A DNA stretch of 64,000 nt from positions 186,001-250,000 of the forward strand of contig OY781436.1 of NCBI GenBank assembly GCA_963676875.1, read 5' to 3'. Each line of letters begins with the position of its first letter. The stretch's first letter is position 1. Origin of the DNA: UBA6244 sp963676875 (GTDB lineage Bacteria > Bacteroidota > Bacteroidia > Bacteroidales > F082). Made by a program: the position numbers and the translations under genes. The notes under the pieces are model-generated. The model ran no database searches and was not told the origin of the DNA. It was given only the letters and a program-made list of their open reading frames with translations. This document shows, in pieces, positions 1 to 8,088 of the stretch.

Positions 1-1
1 T

Positions 2-1231
2 CCCGTTTCAAACGTACCCCTTTTCCTGACACTAACCATCATTGGGTTATTTGTCATCGCATTTGGTAACGGACTTTTCAAAGGTAACTTACAAGCTTTG
101 GTAGGTCAGATGTATGACAATGAAAAATATGACAAGTTAAGAGATTCCGGATTCTCGCTATTTTACGCTTTCATCAACATTGGAGCCATTTTTGCTCCTT
201 TGGCAGCAGTTGGTATCAGAAACTGGTGGCTTGAGCACAACCAACTTCATTACGATGCTACACTTCCAGAGCAATGTCACACTTTCCTTTCGGGAGCCAT
301 GTCTCCGGAAGCAGTAGGTCGTTATCAGGTATATGCTAACGAAGCTGCCGGAAAAACAGTCAGCGATCTTACTGCTTTTTCCAACGAATATCTAAACGTA
401 TTTAATACGGGTTTCCATTATGCTTTTGCCATTGCCATCGCAGCCATGGCCATTTCATTGACCATTTACCTGAAAAACAAAAAGAATTTCCCCAACCCAA
501 AATCCAAGTCATCAGGTACTGAAATTACCGATGAAATTAAAATGGAAGCCAAGGAAGTGGCTCAACGCATGTATGCTTTATTAGCTGTATTTGGTGTCGT
601 TATTTTCTTCTGGTTTTCCTTCCATCAAAATGGGTTAACGCTTACTTTTTTTGCACGAGATTACACAGTATTGAAAATAGGCACGTACAGTTTTTCTGCT
701 GAGATTTTCCAATCGATGAATCCGTTTTTTGTTGTATTCCTTACCCCTATTGTGGTAGGTTTGTTTGGCTGGTTACGTGCCAGAAACATGGAACCATCAA
801 CCCCTAAAAAAATTGCCATTGGTATGGGAATTACATCATTTGCTTTTGTCGTAATGGCCATTGGGTCGCTAGGCTTGCCTGACTTCTCCACCATAAGCAC
901 TGCCAATGGAGGCATTCCATTAACTGATGCGCAACGTGTGTCCCCCTTCTTATTGCTGGGAACCTATTTTATCCTTACCGTTGCAGAGTTATTTATCAGT
1001 CCTATGGGAATTTCTTTTGTGTCAAAAGTATCCCCTCCACAGTATCAGGGTATGATGCAAGGGGGTTGGTTAGGAGCCACCGCGTTAGGCAATGGTCTCT
1101 TGTTTATTGGTGCTATTCTGTACGATACCATTCCAATTTGGATGACATGGAGCATATTTGTTATTGCAACACTTCTTTCAATGTTTACCATTTTATTTAT
1201 GGTAAAATGGCTTGAGCGAGTAGCTAAATAA
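2..1231 (+). CDS. POT family proton-dependent peptide transporter (5' end outside window)
   Basis: This is a major facilitator of the proton-coupled oligopeptide transporter family, which imports di- and tripeptides across the inner membrane. The reading frame is open from base 2, so the gene starts upstream of the window. About 409 C-terminal residues are present. The early segment GNGLFKGNLQALVG and the following FSLFYAFINIGA match the conserved POT signature helices, and a late segment has SPMGISFVSKVSP, typical of the family C-terminal half. Several hydrophobic membrane helices follow one another, with a hydrophilic lysine-rich loop near bases 480-560. A terminator lies directly downstream. 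Family assignment is firm; the exact substrate is inferred. Confidence 0.92.
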   Translation, partial: PVSNVPLFLTLTIIGLFVIAFGNGLFKGNLQALVGQMYDNEKYDKLRDSGFSLFYAFINIGAIFAPLAAVGIRNWWLEHNQLHYDATLPEQCHTFLSGAMSPEAVGRYQVYANEAAGKTVSDLTAFSNEYLNVFNTGFHYAFAIAIAAMAISLTIYLKNKKNFPNPKSKSSGTEITDEIKMEAKEVAQRMYALLAVFGVVIFFWFSFHQNGLTLTFFARDYTVLKIGTYSFSAEIFQSMNPFFVVFLTPIVVGLFGWLRARNMEPSTPKKIAIGMGITSFAFVVMAIGSLGLPDFSTISTANGGIPLTDAQRVSPFLLLGTYFILTVAELFISPMGISFVSKVSPPQYQGMMQGGWLGATALGNGLLFIGAILYDTIPIWMTWSIFVIATLLSMFTILFMVKWLERVAK

Positions 1232-1252
1232 GCAAAATATTTTCAAGTAACG

Positions 1253-1290
1253 AAAGAGGGATGAATCGTAAGTTTTATCCCTCTTTTTTT
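1253..1290 (+). terminator. Rho-independent terminator after the peptide transporter
   Basis: AAAGAGGGAT at 1253-1262 pairs with ATCCCTCTTT at 1277-1286 and is followed by a T run. It ends the transporter transcript before the next gene. Confidence 0.85.
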
Positions 1291-1295
1291 ATACG

Positions 1296-1303
1296 TAATT
1301 TTG
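1296..1303 (+). promoter_or_regulatory. Bacteroidota -7 promoter element
   Basis: TAATTTTG matches the TAnnTTTG consensus of the Bacteroidota primary sigma factor. It sits 20 bases before the radical SAM gene at 1324. No clear -33 TTTG partner was seen. Confidence 0.5.
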
Positions 1304-1323
1304 CATTTCAGATATAAGCCAAA

Positions 1324-2298
1324 ATGACCAACCATAACTACCCCTGGAATCACAACCGTCGCTACAACGCCTACTCGGAATATTTTAAACAAACCTTTGG
1401 TCAGCGGGTGCAGAAAATAACGGTGGATGCAGGGTTTACTTGCCCCAACCGCGATGGAACCAAGGCCCGTGGCGGGTGTACCTATTGCAACAACAGCGCC
1501 TTTAATCCTTCCTACTGCCATCCCAACAAGTCCATTGAGCAGCAAGTGAAAGAAGGCATCGAATTTCACGAAAAAAGATACCGTCGGGCGGAAAAATTTC
1601 TGGTGTATTTTCAACCTTACTCCAACACCTACGCACCCCTTGAAACCCTCAAAACATTGTATGAAAGCGCACTGAAACATCCGGGTGTGATTGGTCTGGT
1701 GATTGGCACGCGTCCCGATTGCGTGGATGAGGAAAAATTGCTTTACCTAAAGGAATTATCTGAAAACCATCATGTTATTGTAGAATATGGAGTGGAAAGC
1801 ATCCACAGTATTTCGTTGGAACGAATCAACCGACACCATACTTTTGAAGAATCGGTGCAAGCCATCACCCGAACTGCTGAACTTGGCATACATGTAGGCG
1901 CTCATTTTATTTTCGGTTTGCCCGGAGAAACCCGCCAAATGATGCGCGATTCGGTACATACCATCAACAAATTACCCCTCAACACCATCAAATTTCATCA
2001 GCTCCAGATAGTAACCGCCACCACCATGGCCCACGATTACAAGATACATCCCGAACAATATCCCCTGTTTTCCTTTGAGGAGTACATTGAATTTATCGTT
2101 GATTTCACGGAAACGCTCAATCCCGCATTTATTATCGAACGCTTCGCCGGTGAAGTGCCCCCCAGATATTTGGCCGGGCCGGGATGGGGACATATCCGTA
2201 ACGACCAAATCAATGTGGCCATTGAAAAAGAGCTCGAAAGAAGGGATAGCTGGCAGGGAAAGGGGTATGATCCTACGACCGGGTGTAAGACGTTTTAG
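1324..2298 (+). CDS. TIGR01212 (YhcC-type) radical SAM protein
   Basis: A 324-residue radical SAM enzyme. Near residue 40 the sequence FTCPNRDGTKARGGCTYC carries the atypical cysteine spacing of the YhcC/TIGR01212 group, which binds a [4Fe-4S] cluster. EYGVESIHSISLERINR and GAHFIFGLPGET are the matching barrel motifs, and the LQIVTATTMAHDY segment fits the family C-terminal half. Length is normal for the family (about 300-330 residues). The start is an ATG with a TAnnTTTG element 20 bases upstream. The biochemical role of this group is not well established, so only the family name is given. Confidence 0.88.
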   Translation: MTNHNYPWNHNRRYNAYSEYFKQTFGQRVQKITVDAGFTCPNRDGTKARGGCTYCNNSAFNPSYCHPNKSIEQQVKEGIEFHEKRYRRAEKFLVYFQPYSNTYAPLETLKTLYESALKHPGVIGLVIGTRPDCVDEEKLLYLKELSENHHVIVEYGVESIHSISLERINRHHTFEESVQAITRTAELGIHVGAHFIFGLPGETRQMMRDSVHTINKLPLNTIKFHQLQIVTATTMAHDYKIHPEQYPLFSFEEYIEFIVDFTETLNPAFIIERFAGEVPPRYLAGPGWGHIRNDQINVAIEKELERRDSWQGKGYDPTTGCKTF

Positions 2299-2577
2299 CA
2301 CAACACTGATATTCCCATGACAGGATGATTGTGACCATAGAGACATTACCGATGAGTGTATAAGCTAAAACAAGGTATGAGGCCAATAAGAAGAAGTTTG
2401 ATAAGTACTTACAAGCAGGGATATCAGCATAAAAATCTTTTAAACATGAAGGAGTAGTGCCAACATCTTACCACTGGATCAGACCCACCTATGCTTAAAA
2501 ACTCAGATCACAAAAAAGTAGAACATAAACAAAAGTTTGTCAACACCAATAAAGCAGCATTATTATACTACGCAAAA
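2299..2577. other. AT-rich flank between radical SAM gene and CRISPR array
   Basis: About 280 bases without a convincing gene. It ends directly at the first, damaged CRISPR repeat. It could be the leader or the trailer of the array: the reading direction of the repeats makes it the 5' flank, whereas the damaged first repeat would fit an old, leader-distal end. I saw no strong promoter here. Confidence 0.4.
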
Positions 2578-2677
2578 GTTGTGAATTGCTTTGCTCACGA
2601 TGTTTTTAATATTTATGGGAGCTTGCGAACCTACTAGCGTCGGTTTCAGATTGTATCTTTGACGTATTGAACACAGC
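2578..2677 (+). repeat. Interrupted terminal CRISPR repeat
   Basis: The first 15 bases of the repeat lie at 2578-2592. The last 34 bases, from TTTCAG onward, lie at 2644-2677. Between them are 51 unrelated bases. The TTT at repeat positions 13-15 is present on both sides, as if an insertion had made a 3-base duplication. Two truncated repeats flanking a broken spacer would look similar. Confidence 0.8.
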
Positions 2678-5600
2678 AAAGCTGTTTTATAACCTTCATT
2701 GTCAAGCGTTGTGAATTGCTTTCAGATTGTATCTTTGACGTATTGAACACAGCAAATACCATTTGGCGGTTTCATAAGGATATGTTGTGAATTGCTTTCA
2801 GATTGTATCTTTGACGTATTGAACACAGCGCCTTGCAGTTGGAGCGTGAACAAGAGTTGGTTGTGAATTGCTTTCAGATTGTATCTTTGACGTATTGAAC
2901 ACAGCATACCTTGCGAGCTCGCATTAATCGAATCTGTTGTGAATTGCTTTCAGATTGTATCTTTGACGTATTGAACACAGCGTGACCATATTGCAATTGA
3001 AAATCCTGTTGGTTGTGAATTGCTTTCAGATTGTATCTTTGACGTATTGAACACAGCTTTGTCGTTGTCAGGATAAGGCGACGTGTGTTGTGAATTGCTT
3101 TCAGATTGTATCTTTGACGTATTGAACACAGCGTTAGTACATCATTACGCTTCCGCTTGTTAGTTGTGAATTGCTTTCAGATTGTATCTTTGACGTATTG
3201 AACACAGCCTAAAATATTTTTTAGTGTGAATAGATATTGTTGTGAATTGCTTTCAGATTGTATCTTTGACGTATTGAACACAGCAACTGCATTTCACGGG
3301 AGGCGGCGGATGGGGTTGTGAATTGCTTTCAGATTGTATCTTTGACGTATTGAACACAGCAAGAAACGAAATGTTGAAGGAAAGCAATTAGTTGTGAATT
3401 GCTTTCAGATTGTATCTTTGACGTATTGAACACAGCTTTGTCGTTGTCAGGATAAGGCGACGTGTGTTGTGAATTGCTTTCAGATTGTATCTTTGACGTA
3501 TTGAACACAGCACGATTATAATTTTATCCCTGCTAACATGGTTGTGAATTGCTTTCAGATTGTATCTTTGACGTATTGAACACAGCATAAAGGCTGTAAT
3601 TATATCGGAAGCACTAGTTGTGAATTGCTTTCAGATTGTATCTTTGACGTATTGAACACAGCAAATACATTAACATTTGTTTAAGCGATTTGTTGTGAAT
3701 TGCTTTCAGATTGTATCTTTGACGTATTGAACACAGCGATGGCTATCTTTATAAAAGGTTTCGGGTTGTTGTGAATTGCTTTCAGATTGTATCTTTGACG
3801 TATTGAACACAGCAAGATAGCTTATGAAAGTAAAACTTAAAGAGTTGTGAATTGCTTTCAGATTGTATCTTTGACGTATTGAACACAGCAGCCTCAAAGA
3901 TGGGGCTGAATATCTTACTGTTGTGAATTGCTTTCAGATTGTATCTTTGACGTATTGAACACAGCCGCAAGTAAGGTAACTTGCCTCTCTAACTTGTTGT
4001 GAATTGCTTTCAGATTGTATCTTTGACGTATTGAACACAGCTCATTTTCATTACTAATAAGAACGCTAATTGTTGTGAATTGCTTTCAGATTGTATCTTT
4101 GACGTATTGAACACAGCGATCCTCGCTGACGTTTCTAGTGAAAGCCAGTTGTGAATTGCTTTCAGATTGTATCTTTGACGTATTGAACACAGCATCGCCG
4201 CCACCAGCGCCGCCCGGTCCTGGTTGTGAATTGCTTTCAGATTGTATCTTTGACGTATTGAACACAGCTTTCGGAAAGTTAAGAAAGACATTCAGGGGGT
4301 TGTGAATTGCTTTCAGATTGTATCTTTGACGTATTGAACACAGCTGGTGGAAGAAAAAGGGTTGACAATAACTGGTTGTGAATTGCTTTCAGATTGTATC
4401 TTTGACGTATTGAACACAGCAACCTGCACGCTTGGCAATCTCCAGCTGCGGTTGTGAATTGCTTTCAGATTGTATCTTTGACGTATTGAACACAGCTTGA
4501 GTATTTTAAAACTAAATCGGTAAAGGGTTGTGAATTGCTTTCAGATTGTATCTTTGACGTATTGAACACAGCCTCCTGCCAGAATTCAGGTCGTATGGTA
4601 TGGTTGTGAATTGCTTTCAGATTGTATCTTTGACGTATTGAACACAGCAATTCAGTACAGTACCAAGAAAGAGGCTTGGTTGTGAATTGCTTTCAGATTG
4701 TATCTTTGACGTATTGAACACAGCATCCGGCAGGCGCAAACCAACAGGCTGGAAGTTGTGAATTGCTTTCAGATTGTATCTTTGACGTATTGAACACAGC
4801 CATGGATACCGGTTTTGTAGTCGCCAAAAAGTTGTGAATTGCTTTCAGATTGTATCTTTGACGTATTGAACACAGCTCAAACCTTTGACAGTTTCACGAC
4901 GTTTCGTTGTGAATTGCTTTCAGATTGTATCTTTGACGTATTGAACACAGCTGTACATATTAGTATAGCGCATACTCACCGTTGTGAATTGCTTTCAGAT
5001 TGTATCTTTGACGTATTGAACACAGCACATGGGACTACACGGACTACAATGCTGAAGTTGTGAATTGCTTTCAGATTGTATCTTTGACGTATTGAACACA
5101 GCAATAAATTTATAAATGTCAATAGGACAAAGGTTGTGAATTGCTTTCAGATTGTATCTTTGACGTATTGAACACAGCCATCATAAACCTCAGGACTTGT
5201 AATCAAGTGTTGTGAATTGCTTTCAGATTGTATCTTTGACGTATTGAACACAGCTTCTGATATCTGATTACTAAATCACGAACGGTTGTGAATTGCTTTC
5301 AGATTGTATCTTTGACGTATTGAACACAGCATTTTGTAAAAGAGCTTTATCTCACAGGCAGTTGTGAATTGCTTTCAGATTGTATCTTTGACGTATTGAA
5401 CACAGCAAGCCGACTGTATTTGGTTGGGTTCGTCGTGTTGTGAATTGCTTTCAGATTGTATCTTTGACGTATTGAACACAGCAAAGCTGAAATGAACCTA
5501 CCCGAAAACCTGTTGTGAATTGCTTTCAGATTGTATCTTTGACGTATTGAACACAGCTAATTTTGGGTTTATAATTATACAAAACTAGTTGTGAATTGCT

Positions 5601-6088
5601 TTCAGATTGTATCTTTGACGTATTGAACACAGCTTTGTGGTATGATCCTGTATCACGATAAAGTTGTGAATTGCTTTCAGATTGTATCTTTGACGTATTG
5701 AACACAGCACAACGAACTCACGGACGAAATTGCAAATAGTTGTGAATTGCTTTCAGATTGTATCTTTGACGTATTGAACACAGCGTGTTTATTTGAAAGG
5801 TAGAACCGTTGTTGGTTGTGAATTGCTTTCAGATTGTATCTTTGACGTATTGAACACAGCCAACGCCTGAAAAGGCAGCTGCAAGGATTAGTTGTGAATT
5901 GCTTTCAGATTGTATCTTTGACGTATTGAACACAGCAACCACAAATTAAACTCCTCACCACCTCAGGTTGTGAATTGCTTTCAGATTGTATCTTTGACGT
6001 ATTGAACACAGCACAATTTTGAAGGAGCTCTCGAAAATAATGGTTGTGAATTGCTTTCAGATTGTATCTTTGACGTATTGAACACAGC
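2578..6088 (+). CRISPR. Type II-C CRISPR array, 46 repeats and 45 spacers
   Basis: A 46-base direct repeat starts GTTGTGAATTGCTTTC and ends GTATTGAACACAGC. It recurs with a 75-76 base period from 2708 to 6088, giving 45 copies that look identical by eye, plus one interrupted copy at the left end (2578-2677). Spacers are 29 or 30 bases: 36 are 30 long and 9 are 29 long. The 3.5-kb array is convergent with the cas genes. Orientation is set to plus because the 5' half of this strand's repeat is complementary to the tracrRNA anti-repeat at 12331-12359, as needed for a spacer-repeat crRNA. Each repeat contains TATCTTTG, a Bacteroidota -7 promoter element. The spacer at 3058-3086 is repeated exactly at 3437-3465. 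Confidence 0.99.
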
Positions 6089-6161
6089 ATACCCCAGATG
6101 ATTATGCTGTTATTCAGAATATTAAAGCAAATTACTGAATTAAAAAAAAGCTGTGTTGTTT

Positions 6162-6199
6162 CCGGGTACTGCAAGAACAGTACCCGGAATTTTTATTTA
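6162..6199 (+). terminator. Terminator closing the CRISPR array
   Basis: CCGGGTACTG at 6162-6171 pairs perfectly with CAGTACCCGG at 6178-6187 around a six-base loop, followed on the plus strand by AATTTTTATTT. Only the plus strand has the U-rich tail directly after the stem, so it stops rightward array transcription before it enters cas2 from behind. On the minus strand a T8 run follows 12 bases after the stem, so weak bidirectional use is possible. Confidence 0.8.
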
Positions 6200-6538
6200 A
6201 AACAATTCCAGTTGTTGGCAGGTATTGGGTTTCTCTGTCTCTTTTTTTCCATAAAATAACTCAATCATACCGAATTGCTTATCCGTGATATTCAATATAC
6301 CCACATGACCGTTGGGTGGCAAAATGGACTTAACCCGTTTAATATGAACCTGAGCATTTTCGCGACTGGGGCAATGTCGCATGTAAATGGAAAACTGAAA
6401 CATGGAAAAACCATCATCAATAAGCCTTTTACGAAACAAAGCAGCATTCTTCCTGTCTTTTTTGGTTTCGGTTGGCAAGTCAAAAAATACAAGCACCCAC
6501 ATAACACGGTATTGATTTAGCCGACTTAGATTATCCAA
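6197..6538 (-). CDS. cas2: CRISPR-associated endonuclease Cas2
   Basis: A 113-residue Cas2, the structural partner of Cas1 in the spacer integration complex. The core YRVMWVLVFFDLPTETKKDR has the usual first beta strand, with Asp20 as the metal-binding residue, and a ferredoxin-like fold follows. The start codon is TTG at 6538. The next ATG (residue 13) would cut into the first strand, so TTG is preferred. The gene overlaps the cas1 stop by eight bases, which suggests translational coupling. It is the last gene of the cas9-transposase-cas1-cas2 operon and abuts the array terminator. Confidence 0.96.
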   Translation of the reverse strand: MDNLSRLNQYRVMWVLVFFDLPTETKKDRKNAALFRKRLIDDGFSMFQFSIYMRHCPSRENAQVHIKRVKSILPPNGHVGILNITDKQFGMIELFYGKKETEKPNTCQQLELF

Positions 6539-7433
6539 AATCGGGGTATTTTATTTTTCTGGATTCCCCTGCAAAACAAGCGGCCAGACTTGATGTTGTT
6601 TGTTGCATTCCTATCATTAAAGGACTTCTGCGTCCTTCAATTTGCACATCTACTACCGGTATGGTCAGTAATTCTTTTTTTAGCGACGTCGTTAACTCAC
6701 CTACTTCCACATCATTCTCCAATATTCCCAACACCACCTGATCCACATAAGGGCGATAGGGTTCCATCACATCGTCGGCGAGAGCATAAGCGTTGTATTT
6801 GTTATGGTGATGAATACCCAACGTTGGCATCATGCCTGAAGCCACCAAACTGCGGGCCACCACAGCACGCAAAATGGCATAACCATAGTTGAGCAAATTG
6901 TTGGGTTCTTTTTCAAACCTTCCGCGCACAAACCCATCTGTATACCTGCTGAACAACATCTTCCAATAATATGCCGCTGCCCTTCCTTCCAGGTTCTTGG
7001 TGTCGCCCGAATTCACCTGACTTTCCCAATAGGCCATATTCTCCACACTAAACCCATTTAATTTAAGCAAAGCGGCCTGATTTTTTATCTTAGCTTTAAC
7101 GGTTTGTTGCCAAAGATTTTTCCGCAATGGCTCACTTGCTTTTATCTGATTTTGAAATTTCTCCTGCTGCAAAGTATTGCCTTCCAAATTCAGCATCAGA
7201 CCCTGAGGCATGTGTTTCTCATCGCACGTGATCAGTGCTACGTTGTTGTGAAGTAAGCGTGAGATTAGTGTTTGCGAGATAGTGAGCCGATGCGCATCAA
7301 GAATAACCACCCCAATATCTTCAATGGGAACCTTGGCTTCCGCCTTCTCTTCATCGGCAAAACTAACAACCAATTGTTGCTGTAAAGTATGCAAATAAGC
7401 ATCATTGCCAAAATACAAAGTTCTCTTGATCAT
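6531..7433 (-). CDS. cas1: CRISPR-associated integrase Cas1 (type II)
   Basis: A 300-residue type II Cas1, the catalytic subunit that inserts new spacers at the repeat. Visible metal-site residues are Glu149 in NLEGRAAAYYW, the histidines at 208-210 in GIHHHNKYNAYALADD, and Asp221/Glu224. Length and the N-terminal start MIKRTLYFGNDAYL fit the type II-C family. It begins only four bases after the stop of the transposase gene upstream and overlaps cas2 downstream, so all are probably on one transcript. Confidence 0.97.
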   Translation of the reverse strand: MIKRTLYFGNDAYLHTLQQQLVVSFADEEKAEAKVPIEDIGVVILDAHRLTISQTLISRLLHNNVALITCDEKHMPQGLMLNLEGNTLQQEKFQNQIKASEPLRKNLWQQTVKAKIKNQAALLKLNGFSVENMAYWESQVNSGDTKNLEGRAAAYYWKMLFSRYTDGFVRGRFEKEPNNLLNYGYAILRAVVARSLVASGMMPTLGIHHHNKYNAYALADDVMEPYRPYVDQVVLGILENDVEVGELTTSLKKELLTIPVVDVQIEGRRSPLMIGMQQTTSSLAACFAGESRKIKYPDFG

Positions 7434-7437
7434 GATT

Positions 7438-8073
7438 TTACATATAGATTAATCCGATTTCGTCAGCCAGAGCTTTATTGGCCAGAGTATATTTAGATGA
7501 TGATTGATATTCCGAAGCAGAAGAAAACTCCCACAAAGCCGCCTTTGGAACCAAACCTGCCTTCACTGGATTTCGGTGTATATAATTGAAACAAACCTGT
7601 GGGTATTGCCTTTCGGAAGGAATAACATTTATTTCCGTAATTCCGTCTACGGTGTAAAAAGAAGGAGCCATCCCTTCCGGGCAGTTTAAACATTCCGCTT
7701 TGGTTTCTTTTCGGAACAAAGAACCGGTAAATCCTTCCTGTTTGTTAATAGCTCGCGTGTATGATCGGAGCATTACACCGATGGAATGGTTGAAGGCTTG
7801 GGAGGAGGTAGTCAGGGTTTGACTCGAAGTCAAGCCCTGACTATCCTCCTCCCCACTACTCGAAGTAAAGCCCTGACTTCCTCCTCCTTTAACCAACACC
7901 ATCAAATGAAAATGATTGGGCATCAAGCACCATGCGAGCACATCTGCAAATGGGGTTACGTGTTTCTTAATTTTCATCTTGAAGAACAAATAATTATCTC
8001 GATTAAAGAAAATTTCCCTTCGGTTATTTCCCTGGTTATAAATGTGATATAGATGGTTTGGTTGGAGATTCAT
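7438..8073 (-). CDS. REP-associated tyrosine transposase (Y1, TnpA-REP) inside the cas operon
   Basis: A 211-residue HUH single-strand transposase of the RAYT branch of the IS200/IS605 superfamily. The HUH motif is His54-Phe-His56 in MPNHFHLMV. The presumed nucleophile is Tyr164 in FNYIHRNPVKAGLV, and SYTRAINKQEG and GSLF are also typical. Residues 62-92 form a Ser/Thr/Gly-rich insert (SQGFTSS ... SQGLTSSQ) encoded by a large DNA palindrome. The gene lies 15 bases after cas9 and 4 bases before cas1 in the same direction, so it is transcribed with the adaptation genes. No matching inverted repeats bound it. It is probably a domesticated or passenger RAYT; a role in adaptation would be speculation. 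Confidence 0.9.
   Translation of the reverse strand: MNLQPNHLYHIYNQGNNRREIFFNRDNYLFFKMKIKKHVTPFADVLAWCLMPNHFHLMVLVKGGGSQGFTSSSGEEDSQGLTSSQTLTTSSQAFNHSIGVMLRSYTRAINKQEGFTGSLFRKETKAECLNCPEGMAPSFYTVDGITEINVIPSERQYPQVCFNYIHRNPVKAGLVPKAALWEFSSASEYQSSSKYTLANKALADEIGLIYM
7801..7887. repeat. REP-like palindrome inside the transposase gene
   Basis: AGTCAGGGTTTGACT (7810-7824) pairs with AGTCAAGCCCTGACT (7828-7842) with one G-T pair. The stem extends through GGAGGAGG and CCTCCTCC on the outside to 7801-7852. The right arm is then repeated in direct orientation at about 7859-7887. The structure resembles the hairpins that RAYT proteins recognise, but here it is part of the coding sequence. Confidence 0.75.
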
Positions 8074-8088
8074 TTGCTAAGGCATCAC

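Noticed and set aside
2299..2577. Transposase remnant between the radical SAM gene and the array
   Set aside because: Short peptide stretches look faintly coding, but no frame, motif or inverted ends could be supported.
2722..6174. Open frames of 60-110 residues inside the CRISPR array encoding repeated SIRQRYNLKAIHN-type peptides
   Set aside because: They are translations of the 46-base repeat and its spacers and have no independent gene signals.
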